This document shows, piece after piece, positions 10,099 to 19,223 of a stretch of 64,000 bases of DNA. The stretch lies in the NCBI RefSeq assembly GCF_030161875.1, contig NZ_BSVA01000001.1, forward strand, positions 1,860,001 through 1,924,000. The letters run 5' to 3'. Within the stretch, counting starts at the first letter, position 1. The number at the start of each line of letters is the position of its first letter. The position numbers and the translations under genes are program-made. A model generated the notes under the pieces. The model was not told where the DNA came from, searched no databases, and saw nothing but the letters and a program-made list of their open reading frames with translations. This DNA comes from Homoserinibacter gongjuensis. GTDB lineage: Bacteria > Actinomycetota > Actinomycetes > Actinomycetales > Microbacteriaceae.

Positions 10099-10133
10099 CC
10101 GGTCGGGAATGCCCGGCGCCGTTCGGGACTTGA

Positions 10134-11606
10134 ATGGATGCGATGACGAAGACGGATGTGGGGCTGCGGTCCGAGCGTGGGCCGATTCTGCTGGCCGTCA
10201 TGGTGGCCACCGCGGTGGTGGCGATGGACGTCACCGTGATCGCCACGGCCGTCACCTCGATCGTGGGCGACATCGGCGGCTTCGCCCAGTTCCCGTGGCT
10301 GTTCTCGGCGTACGTGCTGGCGCAGTCGGTGACGGTTCCCGTCTACGCGAAACTCGCCGACACCATCGGCCGCAAGCGCATCATCCTGTTCGGGCTGAGC
10401 GTGTTCCTGCTCGGCTCGGTGCTGTGCGCGCTCGCCTGGGACATGCCGAGCCTCACCGCCTTCCGCGCCGTGCAGGGCATCGGCGCCGGGGCGATCCTGC
10501 CGATCACCATCACGATCGTCGGCGACATCTACACGATCGAGGAGCGCGCGCGCACGCAGGGCTACCTCGCGAGCGTCTGGGCGATCGCGGCGGTCGCGGG
10601 CCCGTCGCTCGGCGGGCTCTTCGCGATGATCGACTTCTGGCGCGGCATCTTCCTCATCAACATCCCGCTGTGCGCACTCGCGATCTGGCTGCTCGCCCGC
10701 GGCTACCACGAGACGCTCGAGCGTCGTGCGCACCGCATCGACTACGCAGGGGCGGCGCTGCTGACCGTGTCGCTGAGCCTGCTGCTGCTCGGGGTGCTCG
10801 AGGGCGGGAACTCCTGGGCGTGGATCTCGCCCGCCTCGTTCGGCGTCTTCGGCGCGGGCCTCGCCGTGCTGGTCGCCTTCGTGCTGGTGGAGCGCCGGGC
10901 CACCGAGCCGGTGCTCGCGCTCTGGGTGCTCACGCGTCGGCTGTTGCGCGCCACCAATCTCGTGAGCCTCGCGGTGGGCGCGGCCCTCATCGGCCTCACG
11001 GCCTTCGTGCCGACCTACCTCGTGGTGGGGGTCGGCGCGAGCCCGCTCGTGGCGGGTCTCGCGTTGGCGACGCTGACGATCGGATGGCCGATCGCGGCCT
11101 CGCTGTCGGGTCGTGTCTACCTGCGCTTCGGCTTCCGCTCCACCTCGATCCTCGGCGCCGTGCTCGTGGTGGCCGGCACCGCGGCGCTCGCGGCGTTCGG
11201 GCCCGCGCCCTCGATCGTGACGGTCGCGATCGTGTCGTTCGTGATCGGGCTGGGATTCGGGTTCGCATCCGTGCCGGCCCTCATCGCGGCGCAGTCGAGC
11301 GTCGGCTGGGACGAGCGCGGCGTCGTCACGGGCGCCAACATGTTCGCGCGCTCGGTGGGCCAAGCCCTCGGTGCTGCCGTGCTGGGCGCCGTCGCCAACG
11401 CGGTCATCGCCGACCTGGGTGGCGACGAGACCGATCCGGCCACCATGATCTTCGCCTCGACCGCCGTCTTCGTGGGCGCCTCGGTCGTGGCGGTGCTGCT
11501 GCTCGCGGCCGCGCTCATGATGCCGAGGGAGCGACGCACGCCCGATCCGACCGCGGTGGCATCCGAGCCCGAGCCGGTGACCGGCCCCGTCCCCGACGCG
11601 AGCTGA
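10134..11606 (+). CDS. DHA2-family MFS drug/proton antiporter
   Basis: The 490-residue protein has about fourteen predicted membrane spans. The loop 2-3 motif (AKLADTIGRKR) and motif C-like Gly/Pro residues (AAVAGPSLGGLF) are typical of DHA2 exporters. These pump small hydrophobic compounds out using the proton gradient; the substrate is unknown. The ATG at 10143 is an alternative start. It is divergent from the CPBP gene, and a tandem-repeat tract fills the space after its stop. Confidence 0.85.
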   Translation: MDAMTKTDVGLRSERGPILLAVMVATAVVAMDVTVIATAVTSIVGDIGGFAQFPWLFSAYVLAQSVTVPVYAKLADTIGRKRIILFGLSVFLLGSVLCALAWDMPSLTAFRAVQGIGAGAILPITITIVGDIYTIEERARTQGYLASVWAIAAVAGPSLGGLFAMIDFWRGIFLINIPLCALAIWLLARGYHETLERRAHRIDYAGAALLTVSLSLLLLGVLEGGNSWAWISPASFGVFGAGLAVLVAFVLVERRATEPVLALWVLTRRLLRATNLVSLAVGAALIGLTAFVPTYLVVGVGASPLVAGLALATLTIGWPIAASLSGRVYLRFGFRSTSILGAVLVVAGTAALAAFGPAPSIVTVAIVSFVIGLGFGFASVPALIAAQSSVGWDERGVVTGANMFARSVGQALGAAVLGAVANAVIADLGGDETDPATMIFASTAVFVGASVVAVLLLAAALMMPRERRTPDPTAVASEPEPVTGPVPDAS

Positions 11607-11614
11607 GGCGCCTC

Positions 11615-11673
11615 GTCAGCAGGCGCCCCGTCAGCAGGCGCCCCGTCAGCAGGCGCCCGTCAGCACGCGCCCC
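11615..11673. repeat. 15-bp tandem repeat, four units
   Basis: GTCAGCAGGCGCCCC occurs at 11615-11629 and 11630-11644, then a 14-base copy at 11645-11658 and a diverged copy at 11659-11673. The last unit supplies the stop and final codons of the nuclease gene on the minus strand. The short third unit has one C fewer, as in the other homopolymer losses. Confidence 0.85.
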
Positions 11674-12247
11674 AGATGCCGCGCGACGCGGCCTGCGCCG
11701 CATCCTCGGCCGCCTCGACCTCGGCAGCCCACAGCACGTTCGGCTCGAGAACGACCGCCTCGGCGTAGCCATCGCGGATGAGGCCGAGATTCACGAGCGC
11801 GCCGTCGTCGGTGAAGAGGAACAGCAGGCTGCGGCCGTACTGATCCAGGGCCTGCACGTCGGCGACGGTGCGCACGTGGGTACCCTCGGGCAGCAGCGCC
11901 CGCAGGCGCTCGCGGGCCACGTCGCCGTAGCACTCGGCGTGGTCGCCGACCTCGGGCGTGTCGATGCCGAGCAGGCGCACCTTGCGACCGTCGGTGAGAA
12001 AGAGCGTGTCGCCGTCGTGCACGTACTCGATCCAGGCCTCTCCCGCACCCGCGGGCACCGCCGGGTCGACCGGATCGGCGGGCACCGCGGGGTCGGCGGG
12101 TGCGGCATCCGGCGGCGCGCCCTCACTCACGGGCGGCACGGCGACCCCCGTGGGCAGCTGCAGCCACCCGCGTTCATTGCCGAGGAAGAGCAGGGCCGCG
12201 AGCGCCACCACGAGCAGCACCGCGAGCAGAGCACGACCGGTCTTCAC
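11660..12247 (-). CDS. Secreted or membrane-anchored thermonuclease (SNase family)
   Basis: The 195-residue product begins with a signal-anchor-like hydrophobic segment (ALLAVLLVVALAALLFLG), then an Ala/Pro/Asp-rich linker, then a staphylococcal-nuclease domain from about residue 75. The motifs HDGDT, RLLGIDTPE and DQYGRSL carry the expected Asp, Arg and Glu residues. It probably degrades nucleic acids outside the membrane. GTG at 12247 lies six bases after CAGAAT. It is divergent from mazG, with starts only 25 bases apart, and its 3' end overlaps a tandem repeat. Confidence 0.85.
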   Translation of the reverse strand: MKTGRALLAVLLVVALAALLFLGNERGWLQLPTGVAVPPVSEGAPPDAAPADPAVPADPVDPAVPAGAGEAWIEYVHDGDTLFLTDGRKVRLLGIDTPEVGDHAECYGDVARERLRALLPEGTHVRTVADVQALDQYGRSLLFLFTDDGALVNLGLIRDGYAEAVVLEPNVLWAAEVEAAEDAAQAASRGIWGAC

Positions 12248-12253
12248 GGCACG

Positions 12254-12266
12254 ATTCTGGCAGTCT
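12254..12266. promoter_or_regulatory. Back-to-back leaderless promoters, nuclease and mazG
   Basis: CAGAAT on the minus strand (12259-12254) serves the nuclease. CAGTCT on the plus strand (12261-12266) is a weaker candidate for mazG. Each is six bases from its start codon. Confidence 0.45.
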
Positions 12267-12272
12267 GGGCGC

Positions 12273-12953
12273 ATGAGCGAGCTCGCCGCATCCGGTCCCG
12301 TCGTGCCGACCACGCCGCATCCGAAGCTCGAGGAGCTCATCGCGGTGCTCGAGCACCTCCGCGCGCCCGGCGGCTGCGCGTGGGACCGGGATCAGACGCA
12401 CGCGTCACTCGTGCAGTACCTCGTCGAGGAGACCTACGAGCTCGTGGACGCGATCGAGGCCGGAGACGACGCCGAGCTCGTCGAGGAGCTCGGGGATGTG
12501 CTCTACCAGGTGATCTTCCACTCCGATATCGCGGCGGAGGAGGGGCGCTTCACCCTGGAGGACGTCGCCGCGCACATGACCGTGAAGATGGTGGGCCGGC
12601 ACCCGCACGTCTTCGGTGACGCGGTCGCCGATACGCCGGATGCCGTGATGGCCAGGTGGGACGAGCTCAAGCGGGTGGAGAAGCCGGGTCGCGAGAGCGT
12701 GCTCGACGGCATCCCCCAGGGCATGCCCGCTCTCGCGCTCGCGGCCAAGCTCGTGGGGCGCGCCGAGAAGGTCGGGCTGGCGCCGGTGGCCACGGATGCC
12801 GTGCCGGCCAGCGAGGCCGAGCTCGGCGACGAGCTGCTCGCGACCGTCGTGGCCGCCCGGGCCGCGGGCCTCGACGCCGAACGCGCACTGCGCGACGCCT
12901 TGCGGCGGCTGCAGAGCGACATCCGGGGTGCGGAGAACGCCGCCGCGGGGTGA
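12273..12953 (+). CDS. mazG: Nucleoside triphosphate pyrophosphohydrolase MazG
   Basis: MazG hydrolyses (d)NTPs, including damaged ones, to monophosphates and pyrophosphate. The 226-residue product has the family opening LRAPGGCAWDRDQTHASL, the metal-binding ExxE and ExxD residues in EETYELVDAIEAGD and EELGDVLYQVIFHSDIA, and a shorter, diverged C-terminal half as in other actinobacteria. ATG at 12273 is preferred because it abuts the leaderless promoter. The downstream region to 13017 is empty. Confidence 0.93.
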   Translation: MSELAASGPVVPTTPHPKLEELIAVLEHLRAPGGCAWDRDQTHASLVQYLVEETYELVDAIEAGDDAELVEELGDVLYQVIFHSDIAAEEGRFTLEDVAAHMTVKMVGRHPHVFGDAVADTPDAVMARWDELKRVEKPGRESVLDGIPQGMPALALAAKLVGRAEKVGLAPVATDAVPASEAELGDELLATVVAARAAGLDAERALRDALRRLQSDIRGAENAAAG

Positions 12954-13017
12954 GGCGCGCTGACCTCGGCCCGACACACGGCCGTTCCCGACGGCCGGGA
13001 CGGATGTCTGCGCTGGC

Positions 13018-13569
13018 TTACGGCTCCACCGCGCGCGCACGATAGGCGCGCACCGCGATCCGATTGCCGCAGCGCGCCGAGCAGAAGCGCTTCGAGCCGT
13101 TCTTGGAGAGGTCGATGAAGACGCCCGTGCAGTCGTCGGCCTCGCAGTCGCGCAGCCGATCGAGACGGTCGGCGCGCACGACGTCGACGAGTGCCATCGC
13201 CGCCTCGACGAGCATGCGCTCGGCGAGCGGCGACTCGTCGGTCGTGGCGTGGATGTGCCACCCGAGATCGTCGTGGTCGACGAGCCGGGGCACCGCGTCG
13301 GCGTCGGCGAGCGTCTCGTTGACCCACGCGACGACGGCGGCTTCGTCCTGCCCCCAGATGTCGCGCACGCGCTGCCGTGTCTCGCGCACCTCCTGCAGCT
13401 CGCGCGCATCGCGATCGATACGGCCGGTGAACTTCCATCTGCCCAGGAGATCGCTGAGCTGCTCGGGCGTCGACAGCTCGTCCTCGCCGCTTTCCGAGGC
13501 GCCCGCGACGGTGTCGAGCAGCGCCGCGAAGAAGACGAGGTTCACCTCGGTGTCATGGGTGAAAAGCAT
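13018..13569 (-). CDS. CGNR zinc-finger transcriptional regulator (ABATE domain)
   Basis: The 183-residue protein has an N-terminal ABATE-type domain and a C-terminal treble-clef zinc finger. The finger shows Cys residues at CEADDC and in the diagnostic CSARCGNR motif that names the family. Such proteins act as DNA-binding regulators. The ATG at 13569 has an AGGAG ribosome site. It is divergent from an EamA exporter, which it may control through the inverted repeat at 13584-13610. Confidence 0.85.
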   Translation of the reverse strand: MLFTHDTEVNLVFFAALLDTVAGASESGEDELSTPEQLSDLLGRWKFTGRIDRDARELQEVRETRQRVRDIWGQDEAAVVAWVNETLADADAVPRLVDHDDLGWHIHATTDESPLAERMLVEAAMALVDVVRADRLDRLRDCEADDCTGVFIDLSKNGSKRFCSARCGNRIAVRAYRARAVEP

Positions 13570-13583
13570 TTGACTCCTGACCA

Positions 13584-13610
13584 ATACGGAAGGTACTGTC
13601 ACGACCGTAT
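13584..13610. promoter_or_regulatory. Inverted repeat between the CGNR regulator and EamA gene
   Basis: ATACGG (13584-13589) and CCGTAT (13605-13610) are 15 bases apart in the 73-base divergent intergenic region. This is a candidate operator, though the arms are only six bases long. Confidence 0.4.
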
Positions 13611-13642
13611 CCAAGTTAGCCCATGACAGCTCCGGGAGTCGC

Positions 13643-14671
13643 ATGACCGTCACCACGCGCCGCAGCGCGCTCGGCATCCTCATGGGCCTGGCCGCGGGCT
13701 TCGCGTTCGGAGCCGGTGGCACGATCGTCAAGCCGCTCTTCAGTGAGGGGTGGTCGCCCGGTGCCGCCGTGCTCGGTCGGCTCGTCGTGGCCGCCGTCGT
13801 GCTCGCGGTGCCGGCGCTCGTCGTGGTGCGGTTCGATCTGCGGCCGCTGCTGCGCGCGTGGCGGCTCGTGCTCGCCTATGCCGTGCTCGCCGTCGCGGGC
13901 GTGCAGCTCGCCTTCTATGCGGCGATCGAGCGCATCCCGGTGAGCATCGCGTTGCTCGTGGAGTACCTCGCCCCGGTCGCGCTGCTGCTCGTGGCATGGG
14001 GGCGCACCCGCCGGATGCCGCATCGCCTCGTGCTGATCGGCGCGGCTCTCGCGGTGCTCGGCCTCGTGCTCGTGATCGGCCCGAACGGGGCAGGGGCACT
14101 CGACCCGGTCGGCGTCGCCCTCGCGGCCATCGCGATGATCGGTGTCGCGTTCTACTACATCGTGGGCGACAAGACGCCGGATGGCGTGCCGCCCATGACG
14201 CTCGCGTGGGCGGGCTTCGTGCTGGGTGCTGTCGCGCTCGGGCTCGCGGGCCTCATCGGCGTGCTGCCGATGCGCGTCGGCTTCGGCGAGGTCGCGTTCT
14301 TCGGCGCGCAGACGCCATGGTGGGTGCCGCTCGTGACGGTCGGGGTGCTCTCGACCGCCTTCGCCTACGTCGCGGGCATCACCGCTATCACGATGCTCGG
14401 GGCGCGCGTGGCCTCGTTCCTGGGTCTCTCCGAGGTCGTCTTCGCAGGGCTGGTCGGCTGGATCGTGCTCGGCGAGGCGATCGCGCCGATCGGCCTCCTC
14501 GGCGCGGGCCTCATCCTCGGCGGCATCGTGCTCGTGCGACTGGAGCCGGGCGCGGTCGATCCGGAGCCGATTCCCGAACCGATGCCGATCACCGCTCCGA
14601 TCGCCGTGGCATCCGACCCGGGCCAGGCAGCCGAGGGCACGGGTGCACCCGCGCCCGCACCGCTCGGCTGA
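13643..14671 (+). CDS. EamA/DMT-family transporter (RhtA-like)
   Basis: The 342-residue product has ten likely membrane spans arranged as two EamA repeats (about residues 10-140 and 160-295) and a Pro/Ala-rich cytoplasmic tail. Members of this drug/metabolite superfamily export amino acids or other small metabolites. ATG 13643 gives the natural N terminus. Divergence from the CGNR regulator gene suggests a regulator-transporter pair. Confidence 0.85.
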   Translation: MTVTTRRSALGILMGLAAGFAFGAGGTIVKPLFSEGWSPGAAVLGRLVVAAVVLAVPALVVVRFDLRPLLRAWRLVLAYAVLAVAGVQLAFYAAIERIPVSIALLVEYLAPVALLLVAWGRTRRMPHRLVLIGAALAVLGLVLVIGPNGAGALDPVGVALAAIAMIGVAFYYIVGDKTPDGVPPMTLAWAGFVLGAVALGLAGLIGVLPMRVGFGEVAFFGAQTPWWVPLVTVGVLSTAFAYVAGITAITMLGARVASFLGLSEVVFAGLVGWIVLGEAIAPIGLLGAGLILGGIVLVRLEPGAVDPEPIPEPMPITAPIAVASDPGQAAEGTGAPAPAPLG

Positions 14672-14694
14672 TGAGTGCTCTCGGCTGACGAGGC

Positions 14695-15450
14695 CTACTG
14701 CGCCGTGTAGCCGCCGTCGACGAGGTGGTAGCTGCCCGTGATGAACGAGGCGGCATCCGAGGCGAGGAACACGGCGAGAGCCGCGACCTCCTCAGCCTCG
14801 CCGAGCCGGTTCATCGCGTGCTTGCTCTCGAGGAAGGTGAGCGTGTCGGCGTCGAGGCTCGACTCCACGAGCGGGGTGCGGATGAAGCCCGGTCCGATCG
14901 AGTTCACGCGCACGCCCTGGGTGGCGTACTCGAGTGCCGCGTTCTTCGTCGCGCCGACGACGCCGTGTTTGGCCGAGACATAGGCGACGGAGTTCGCAAA
15001 CCCCACCGACCCGAGGATCGAGGCGATGTTCACGATCGACCCGCCGCCGTTGGCGACCATCGCGGGCAACTGTGCGCGCATCCCGTAGACCACGGCCGAC
15101 AGGTTGATGTCGATGACCTTCTGCCAGCCGTCGAGCGGGTAGTCACCCGTGGCTGCCGAGGGACCGCCGATCCCGGCGTTGTTGATCGCGATCTTGAGCG
15201 GTCCGAGTCCCTGAGCGGCCGCGACCGCCGCCACCGCGTCCTCGGGATCCGAGACGTCGCCGACGTGGGCGACGGCCGTGCCGCCCGCGGCCTCGATCTC
15301 GGCGACGACCGCATCGGCCGACTCCCTCTTGAGGTCGGCGACGACGACCCTCGCGCCGTTCTGCGCGAGGAGGAGCGCCACAGCGCGCCCGATCCCCGAA
15401 CCTCCACCCGTCACGATCGCCGATCGGTCTGCCACATCGTAGGTGGCCAT
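14695..15450 (-). CDS. Short-chain dehydrogenase/reductase
   Basis: This is a classical 251-residue SDR. The cofactor motif TGGGSGIG is at about residues 15-22, NNAG at about 91, the catalytic Ser in NIASILGSVG, and YVSAK (Tyr-x-x-x-Lys) near 157. The C-terminal FITGSYHLVDGGY is typical of the 3-oxoacyl reductase or glucose dehydrogenase-like branch. The substrate is unknown. ATG 15450 is preceded by a GGAGGG-type site. The gene stands alone between the EamA gene and the ABC permease. Confidence 0.9.
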   Translation of the reverse strand: MATYDVADRSAIVTGGGSGIGRAVALLLAQNGARVVVADLKRESADAVVAEIEAAGGTAVAHVGDVSDPEDAVAAVAAAQGLGPLKIAINNAGIGGPSAATGDYPLDGWQKVIDINLSAVVYGMRAQLPAMVANGGGSIVNIASILGSVGFANSVAYVSAKHGVVGATKNAALEYATQGVRVNSIGPGFIRTPLVESSLDADTLTFLESKHAMNRLGEAEEVAALAVFLASDAASFITGSYHLVDGGYTAQ

Positions 15451-15588
15451 GGTTGCCCTCCATCTCTGCGCACAGGACGAGGGGTCGATCCCGTTCGACC
15501 CGGGCGACTCACCGACACGCGTCGGCTGCTGCGCAGTCAAGCCGATCGACCTGGAATCCGGATGAGAGGTCGGCGCCCGGCCGGAAGC

Positions 15589-16650
15589 TCACGCGACGCG
15601 CGACCCCGCCGCCATCCGCTTCGCCGGCGCGTGGGTGCGTGCGATCGCGCCGGCGATGAGCCCGCCCGCCAGCAGCAGGTGCAGCAGCATCCCCACCGCC
15701 CAGCTCGGCACGGTGCGCGAGATGACCTCTTCGGGGCTCGGATACGGAGTCTGGTCGAACATCTCGCACTCCGACCAGCTCGGCGTGTCCGGCGGGATCT
15801 GCGCCTGGCGCACGCCGTACTTGATGCCGCCGAAAAGGTCATCCGGGTTGCCGAAGCTGTCGTAGTGCGTCGGCACGGCATCGGCGAGCAGCACGTAGGG
15901 GTTCGCCGCGAGCATCCACCACACGCGATCGAAACGCGGCACCGTGATCTCGTTCTCGACCGTCGTGCACACGAGCTTCTCGGGCAGGCCGGTCTGCGGG
16001 TCGATCTCGGTGGACGAGGCCTGCCAGTCGACGGCTTCGTAGCGTTGGATGGCCTTCTCCTGGGCGACCATGCCGCCCAGCCCGAACGCGATGAGGGTGC
16101 CGATTGAGAGCAGCGCGACGACGAGGTAGGTCGCGACGACCGAGAACAGCGGGCGACGGATCAGTCCCGAGAGCCCGACGCCCACGGCCGACACCACGCC
16201 GAGCTCGAGCGCGAGCACGAGGATCGACACGATCGCGGATGCGGTCGAGGCCCCGCCCAGCACAAGCGCGAACAGCAGGAACGGCAAGGCCGCTACGAGG
16301 AAGCCGAGAGCGGTGATCCACGCGGCCAGCAGCTTGCCGATCACGAGCTGCGAGGTGGTCACGAGGGTCACCTGGGTCGTCGCAAGCGTGCCGGCTTCGC
16401 GGTCGCCGTTGATCGCGTTGCCCGAGAGCGCGGGAACCACGAGCGTGCCGAGCAGCAGCACGAAGTAGACGATGAGGGAGTAGAGCACCGCTCCCGGGGC
16501 GTCGGAGTTCGCGGTCGCGATGGTCGTGAACACCGTCACGACGAGCACCACGAACACGAAGATGCCGAGCAGGATGTACCAGGCGGCCCCGCGCACCCGC
16601 TGCTGCAGCTCGATCGAGGCGACGGTCCACATCCGGGTCAGCCAGGTCAT
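15589..16650 (-). CDS. ABC-2 type exporter permease
   Basis: The 353-residue product starts with a membrane span (YILLGIFVFVVLVVTVF) and has five further spans plus a large extracytoplasmic loop near residues 210-320. The pattern matches ABC-2/NatB-type permeases. Its ATG overlaps the stop of the ATPase gene (ATGA), so the two are translated together. Substrate unknown. The loop holds the paired Cys residues (LVCTTVENEI, WSECEMF), which could form a disulfide. Confidence 0.82.
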   Translation of the reverse strand: MTWLTRMWTVASIELQQRVRGAAWYILLGIFVFVVLVVTVFTTIATANSDAPGAVLYSLIVYFVLLLGTLVVPALSGNAINGDREAGTLATTQVTLVTTSQLVIGKLLAAWITALGFLVAALPFLLFALVLGGASTASAIVSILVLALELGVVSAVGVGLSGLIRRPLFSVVATYLVVALLSIGTLIAFGLGGMVAQEKAIQRYEAVDWQASSTEIDPQTGLPEKLVCTTVENEITVPRFDRVWWMLAANPYVLLADAVPTHYDSFGNPDDLFGGIKYGVRQAQIPPDTPSWSECEMFDQTPYPSPEEVISRTVPSWAVGMLLHLLLAGGLIAGAIARTHAPAKRMAAGSRVA

Positions 16651-17650
16651 CGGTCCTCCTCCCCATCGGTGCCGGGATCCGCGACTTCCGCATCGAGGCC
16701 GTTGCTCAGATCGAGGAAGGTGTGCTCGAGGTCGCCGACGGCGGGCGCGAACGCCACGACCGGGATGCCGGCCCGCACGAGCTGCGCGAGCAGCGCGGCG
16801 GCGTGGTCGTCGCCTGCGATCGGCACGACGAGACCCTGCGGTTCCTTCTGGATGCGCGCGGCGTCGATGCCCGACTCGACGAGCGCGCGATACAGGCCCT
16901 GCGCGTCGAGGGCCCGGATGCGCCATCCGCGTTCGGTGCGCTGGGCCGCCTCGATGCGCTCGGCGCTCACCGAGCTGCCCGCGTCGAGGAACACGGCCCG
17001 GTCGGCGAGCTCGTCGAGCTCGGCGAGCACGTGGCTCGACACGACGATCGTGCGCCCCTCCGCGGCGAGCCGCCGCAGCAGCACACGCAGGGCGATGCGC
17101 GCCCCGGGTCGAGCCCGGATGCCGGCTCGTCGAGCAGCAGTACGCGCGGGTCGTGCACGAGGGCACGGGCGAGACTCAAGCGCTGCTTCTGACCACGCGA
17201 GAGCACCCGGGTGGGCTGATCGGCGAGCTCGACGAGGTCGACGAGTTCGATGAGCTCGGTGGCGCGCTCGGCGGCGGCCGAGCGCGTGAGGTCGTAGAGC
17301 CGCGCCGTCAGCTCGAGGCTGCGGCGCACGGTGAGGTTCGGCCAGGCGCCCAGCACGTCGGGCATCCACCCGAGCGTGCTGCGCACGGCGGCGCTCTCGG
17401 TGACGGGGTCGTGGCCGCCGATGCGGATCGTGCCGCGGTCGGGCACGAGCAAGGTGGCGAGCATGAGGAGGAGCGTCGTCTTGCCCGAGCCGTTGGGGCC
17501 GACGAGCCCCGTGACCTCTCCGGCGCGCGCTGCGAAGCTCACCGAGCGCACCGCGTGCACCTCACCGAAGGAGCGGGCGACATCCGCCACCTCGATGTCG
17601 ACGGGGTGGTCGACGGGAACGGGCGGGATGAGGGCGTCGGGGCTGCTCAT
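16647..17650 (-). CDS. ABC transporter ATP-binding protein (frameshifted)
   Basis: This ATPase powers the following permease. Walker A GPNGSGKTT is near residue 47, signature LSRGQKQRLSLARAL near 140, and Walker B VLLLDEPASGLDPG near 160, followed by a roughly 100-residue C-terminal regulatory extension. A missing base in the C run at 17102-17105 breaks the frame just after Walker B. Repair gives GLDPGARIALRVLLRRLAAE and 334 residues. ATG 17650 lies six bases after TATGGT, a leaderless start. Confidence 0.88.
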
Positions 17651-17656
17651 GCTGCG

Positions 17657-17662
17657 ACCATA
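17657..17662 (-). promoter_or_regulatory. Leaderless -10 box for the ABC operon
   Basis: Minus-strand TATGGT lies six bases before the ATG of the ATPase gene. The 102-base gap to hisS also carries the hisS box on the other strand. Confidence 0.5.
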
Positions 17663-17740
17663 GGCCCCCGCGCGCATGACGCGCGTCACCCCGGGGATGA
17701 TCTCGAGCATCCGTCGTTCGCCGTGCCCCCGGTGCGCTGA

Positions 17741-17746
17741 CAGAAT
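17741..17746 (+). promoter_or_regulatory. Leaderless -10 box for hisS
   Basis: CAGAAT is followed after six bases by the GTG start codon at 17753. Confidence 0.5.
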
Positions 17747-17752
17747 CGACGA

Positions 17753-19042
17753 GTGGCAAGTCAGGTGAACCCTCCCCGGGGGATGCGGGATTTCCTTCCG
17801 GCCGAGAAGGCGCGGCGTCAGCGCATCCTCTCCGTCATCATGGAGTCGTACCGCTCGCACGGCTTCGACGAGATCGAGACCCCCGTCATGGAGGACTCCT
17901 CGCGGCTGAACGCCGGGCTCGGCGGCGACAACGAGAAGCTCGCGTTCGGCGTGCTCAAGCGCGGACTCACGCGCGATGAGCTGCAGGCCGCCGAGCAGCC
18001 GCTCGACCTCGTCGACCTGGGACTGCGCTTCGACCTGACCGTGCCGCTCGCGCGCTTCTACGCGACCCACCGCGCCGAACTGCCGAACGTGTTCCGCAGC
18101 ATCCAGATCGCGCCCGTGTGGCGGGCCGAGCGCCCGCAGAAGGGCCGCTACCGCCAGTTCGTGCAGTGCGACATCGACATCATCGGCGAGCCCGGCATCC
18201 AGGCCGAGGCCGAGCTGCTCGTCGCCTCGCTCGCGACCGTCGACGCGCTCGGGCTCGCCGACGCCACCATCCGCGTCAACGACCGTCGCCTGCTGATCGG
18301 CATGCTCGCGGGCTTCGGGTTCGCACCCGAGCACCACGACGGCGTGCTCATCACGATCGACAAGCTCGACAAGCTCGGGCCCGAGGGCGTCATCGCCGAG
18401 CTCGCGGAGCGCGGGGTCGACCCGGATGCCGTGGGGGCGTTCCAGGCGTTCCTCACGCGCCCGCAGACCCGCGAGTTCCTCCCCTTCGGCGAGCGAGCGA
18501 TCCGCCGGGCCCTGCCCGACGGCGCCGACGCATCCGTGATCGCCGACCTCGTGGCGATCGGGGAGGCCGTCGCCGCTGCCCGCGGCGAGGAGTTCGCGCC
18601 GCTCGTGTTCGACCCGTTCCTCGTGCGCGGCATGGGCTACTACACCGGTCCGATCTTCGAACTCGCGCACCCGAGCGTGCCGTACTCACTCGGCGGCGGC
18701 GGACGCTACGACGGCATGATCGGGCGCTTCCTCGGCAGCGAGGTGCCCGCGACGGGCTTCTCGCTCGGCTTCGAACGCCTCGTCGACCTCGTGGAGCTGC
18801 CCACGGCATCCGGAGGCGCAGCCGTCGCGCTGGTGCATGATGCGGATGCTCCGCTCGCCGCGCTGCTCACCCTGCAGTCCGCGCTCGTGGCACGTGGCGA
18901 CCGCGCGCGACTCGTGCGTCGCGCCAAGAACACCAAGCTGCAGCTCGAGAACCTCGCCGAGCAGGGCTTCACCTCGTTCGCGTTCCTCGGTGCCGACGCC
19001 CCATCCGAGCTCGACGCCCTCGAGCTGCGCCCGCTCGACTGA
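17753..19042 (+). CDS. hisS: Histidyl-tRNA synthetase
   Basis: HisRS charges tRNA-His with histidine. The 429-residue product shows class II motif 1 (near residue 60-80), motif 2 (FRSIQIAPVWRAERPQKGRYRQF, with catalytic Arg), the histidine-specific GMGYYTGPIFE, and motif 3 (GFSLGFERL), followed by the anticodon-binding domain. The GTG start fits a leaderless mRNA. Its last codons are included in the 151-bp tandem duplication that follows. Confidence 0.96.
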   Translation: MASQVNPPRGMRDFLPAEKARRQRILSVIMESYRSHGFDEIETPVMEDSSRLNAGLGGDNEKLAFGVLKRGLTRDELQAAEQPLDLVDLGLRFDLTVPLARFYATHRAELPNVFRSIQIAPVWRAERPQKGRYRQFVQCDIDIIGEPGIQAEAELLVASLATVDALGLADATIRVNDRRLLIGMLAGFGFAPEHHDGVLITIDKLDKLGPEGVIAELAERGVDPDAVGAFQAFLTRPQTREFLPFGERAIRRALPDGADASVIADLVAIGEAVAAARGEEFAPLVFDPFLVRGMGYYTGPIFELAHPSVPYSLGGGGRYDGMIGRFLGSEVPATGFSLGFERLVDLVELPTASGGAAVALVHDADAPLAALLTLQSALVARGDRARLVRRAKNTKLQLENLAEQGFTSFAFLGADAPSELDALELRPLD

Positions 19043-19072
19043 GCGGCGGCCCGGCCTCCCGCTGCCGTCCGA

Positions 19073-19161
19073 TGTCGAAAATGCAGGAGAGTTCGGGCGT
19101 GTCGGCGTGAGCCCGCCTGTCAACGCAGGCAACGGCATCCGCGACTCCTGCATTTTCGACA
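19073..19161 (-). repeat. 89-bp inverted-end element, copy B
   Basis: Arms at 19073-19089 and 19145-19161 are exact 17-bp complements. The interior, read on the minus strand, aligns with copies A and D, including GACACGCCCG next to one arm. An internal hairpin GCCTGT-CAAC-GCAGGC is present. Confidence 0.92.
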
Positions 19162-19223
19162 CAGACCGGCTCGAGCTGCGCCCGCTCGACTGAGCGGCGG
19201 CCGGGCCTCCCGCTGCCGTCCGA

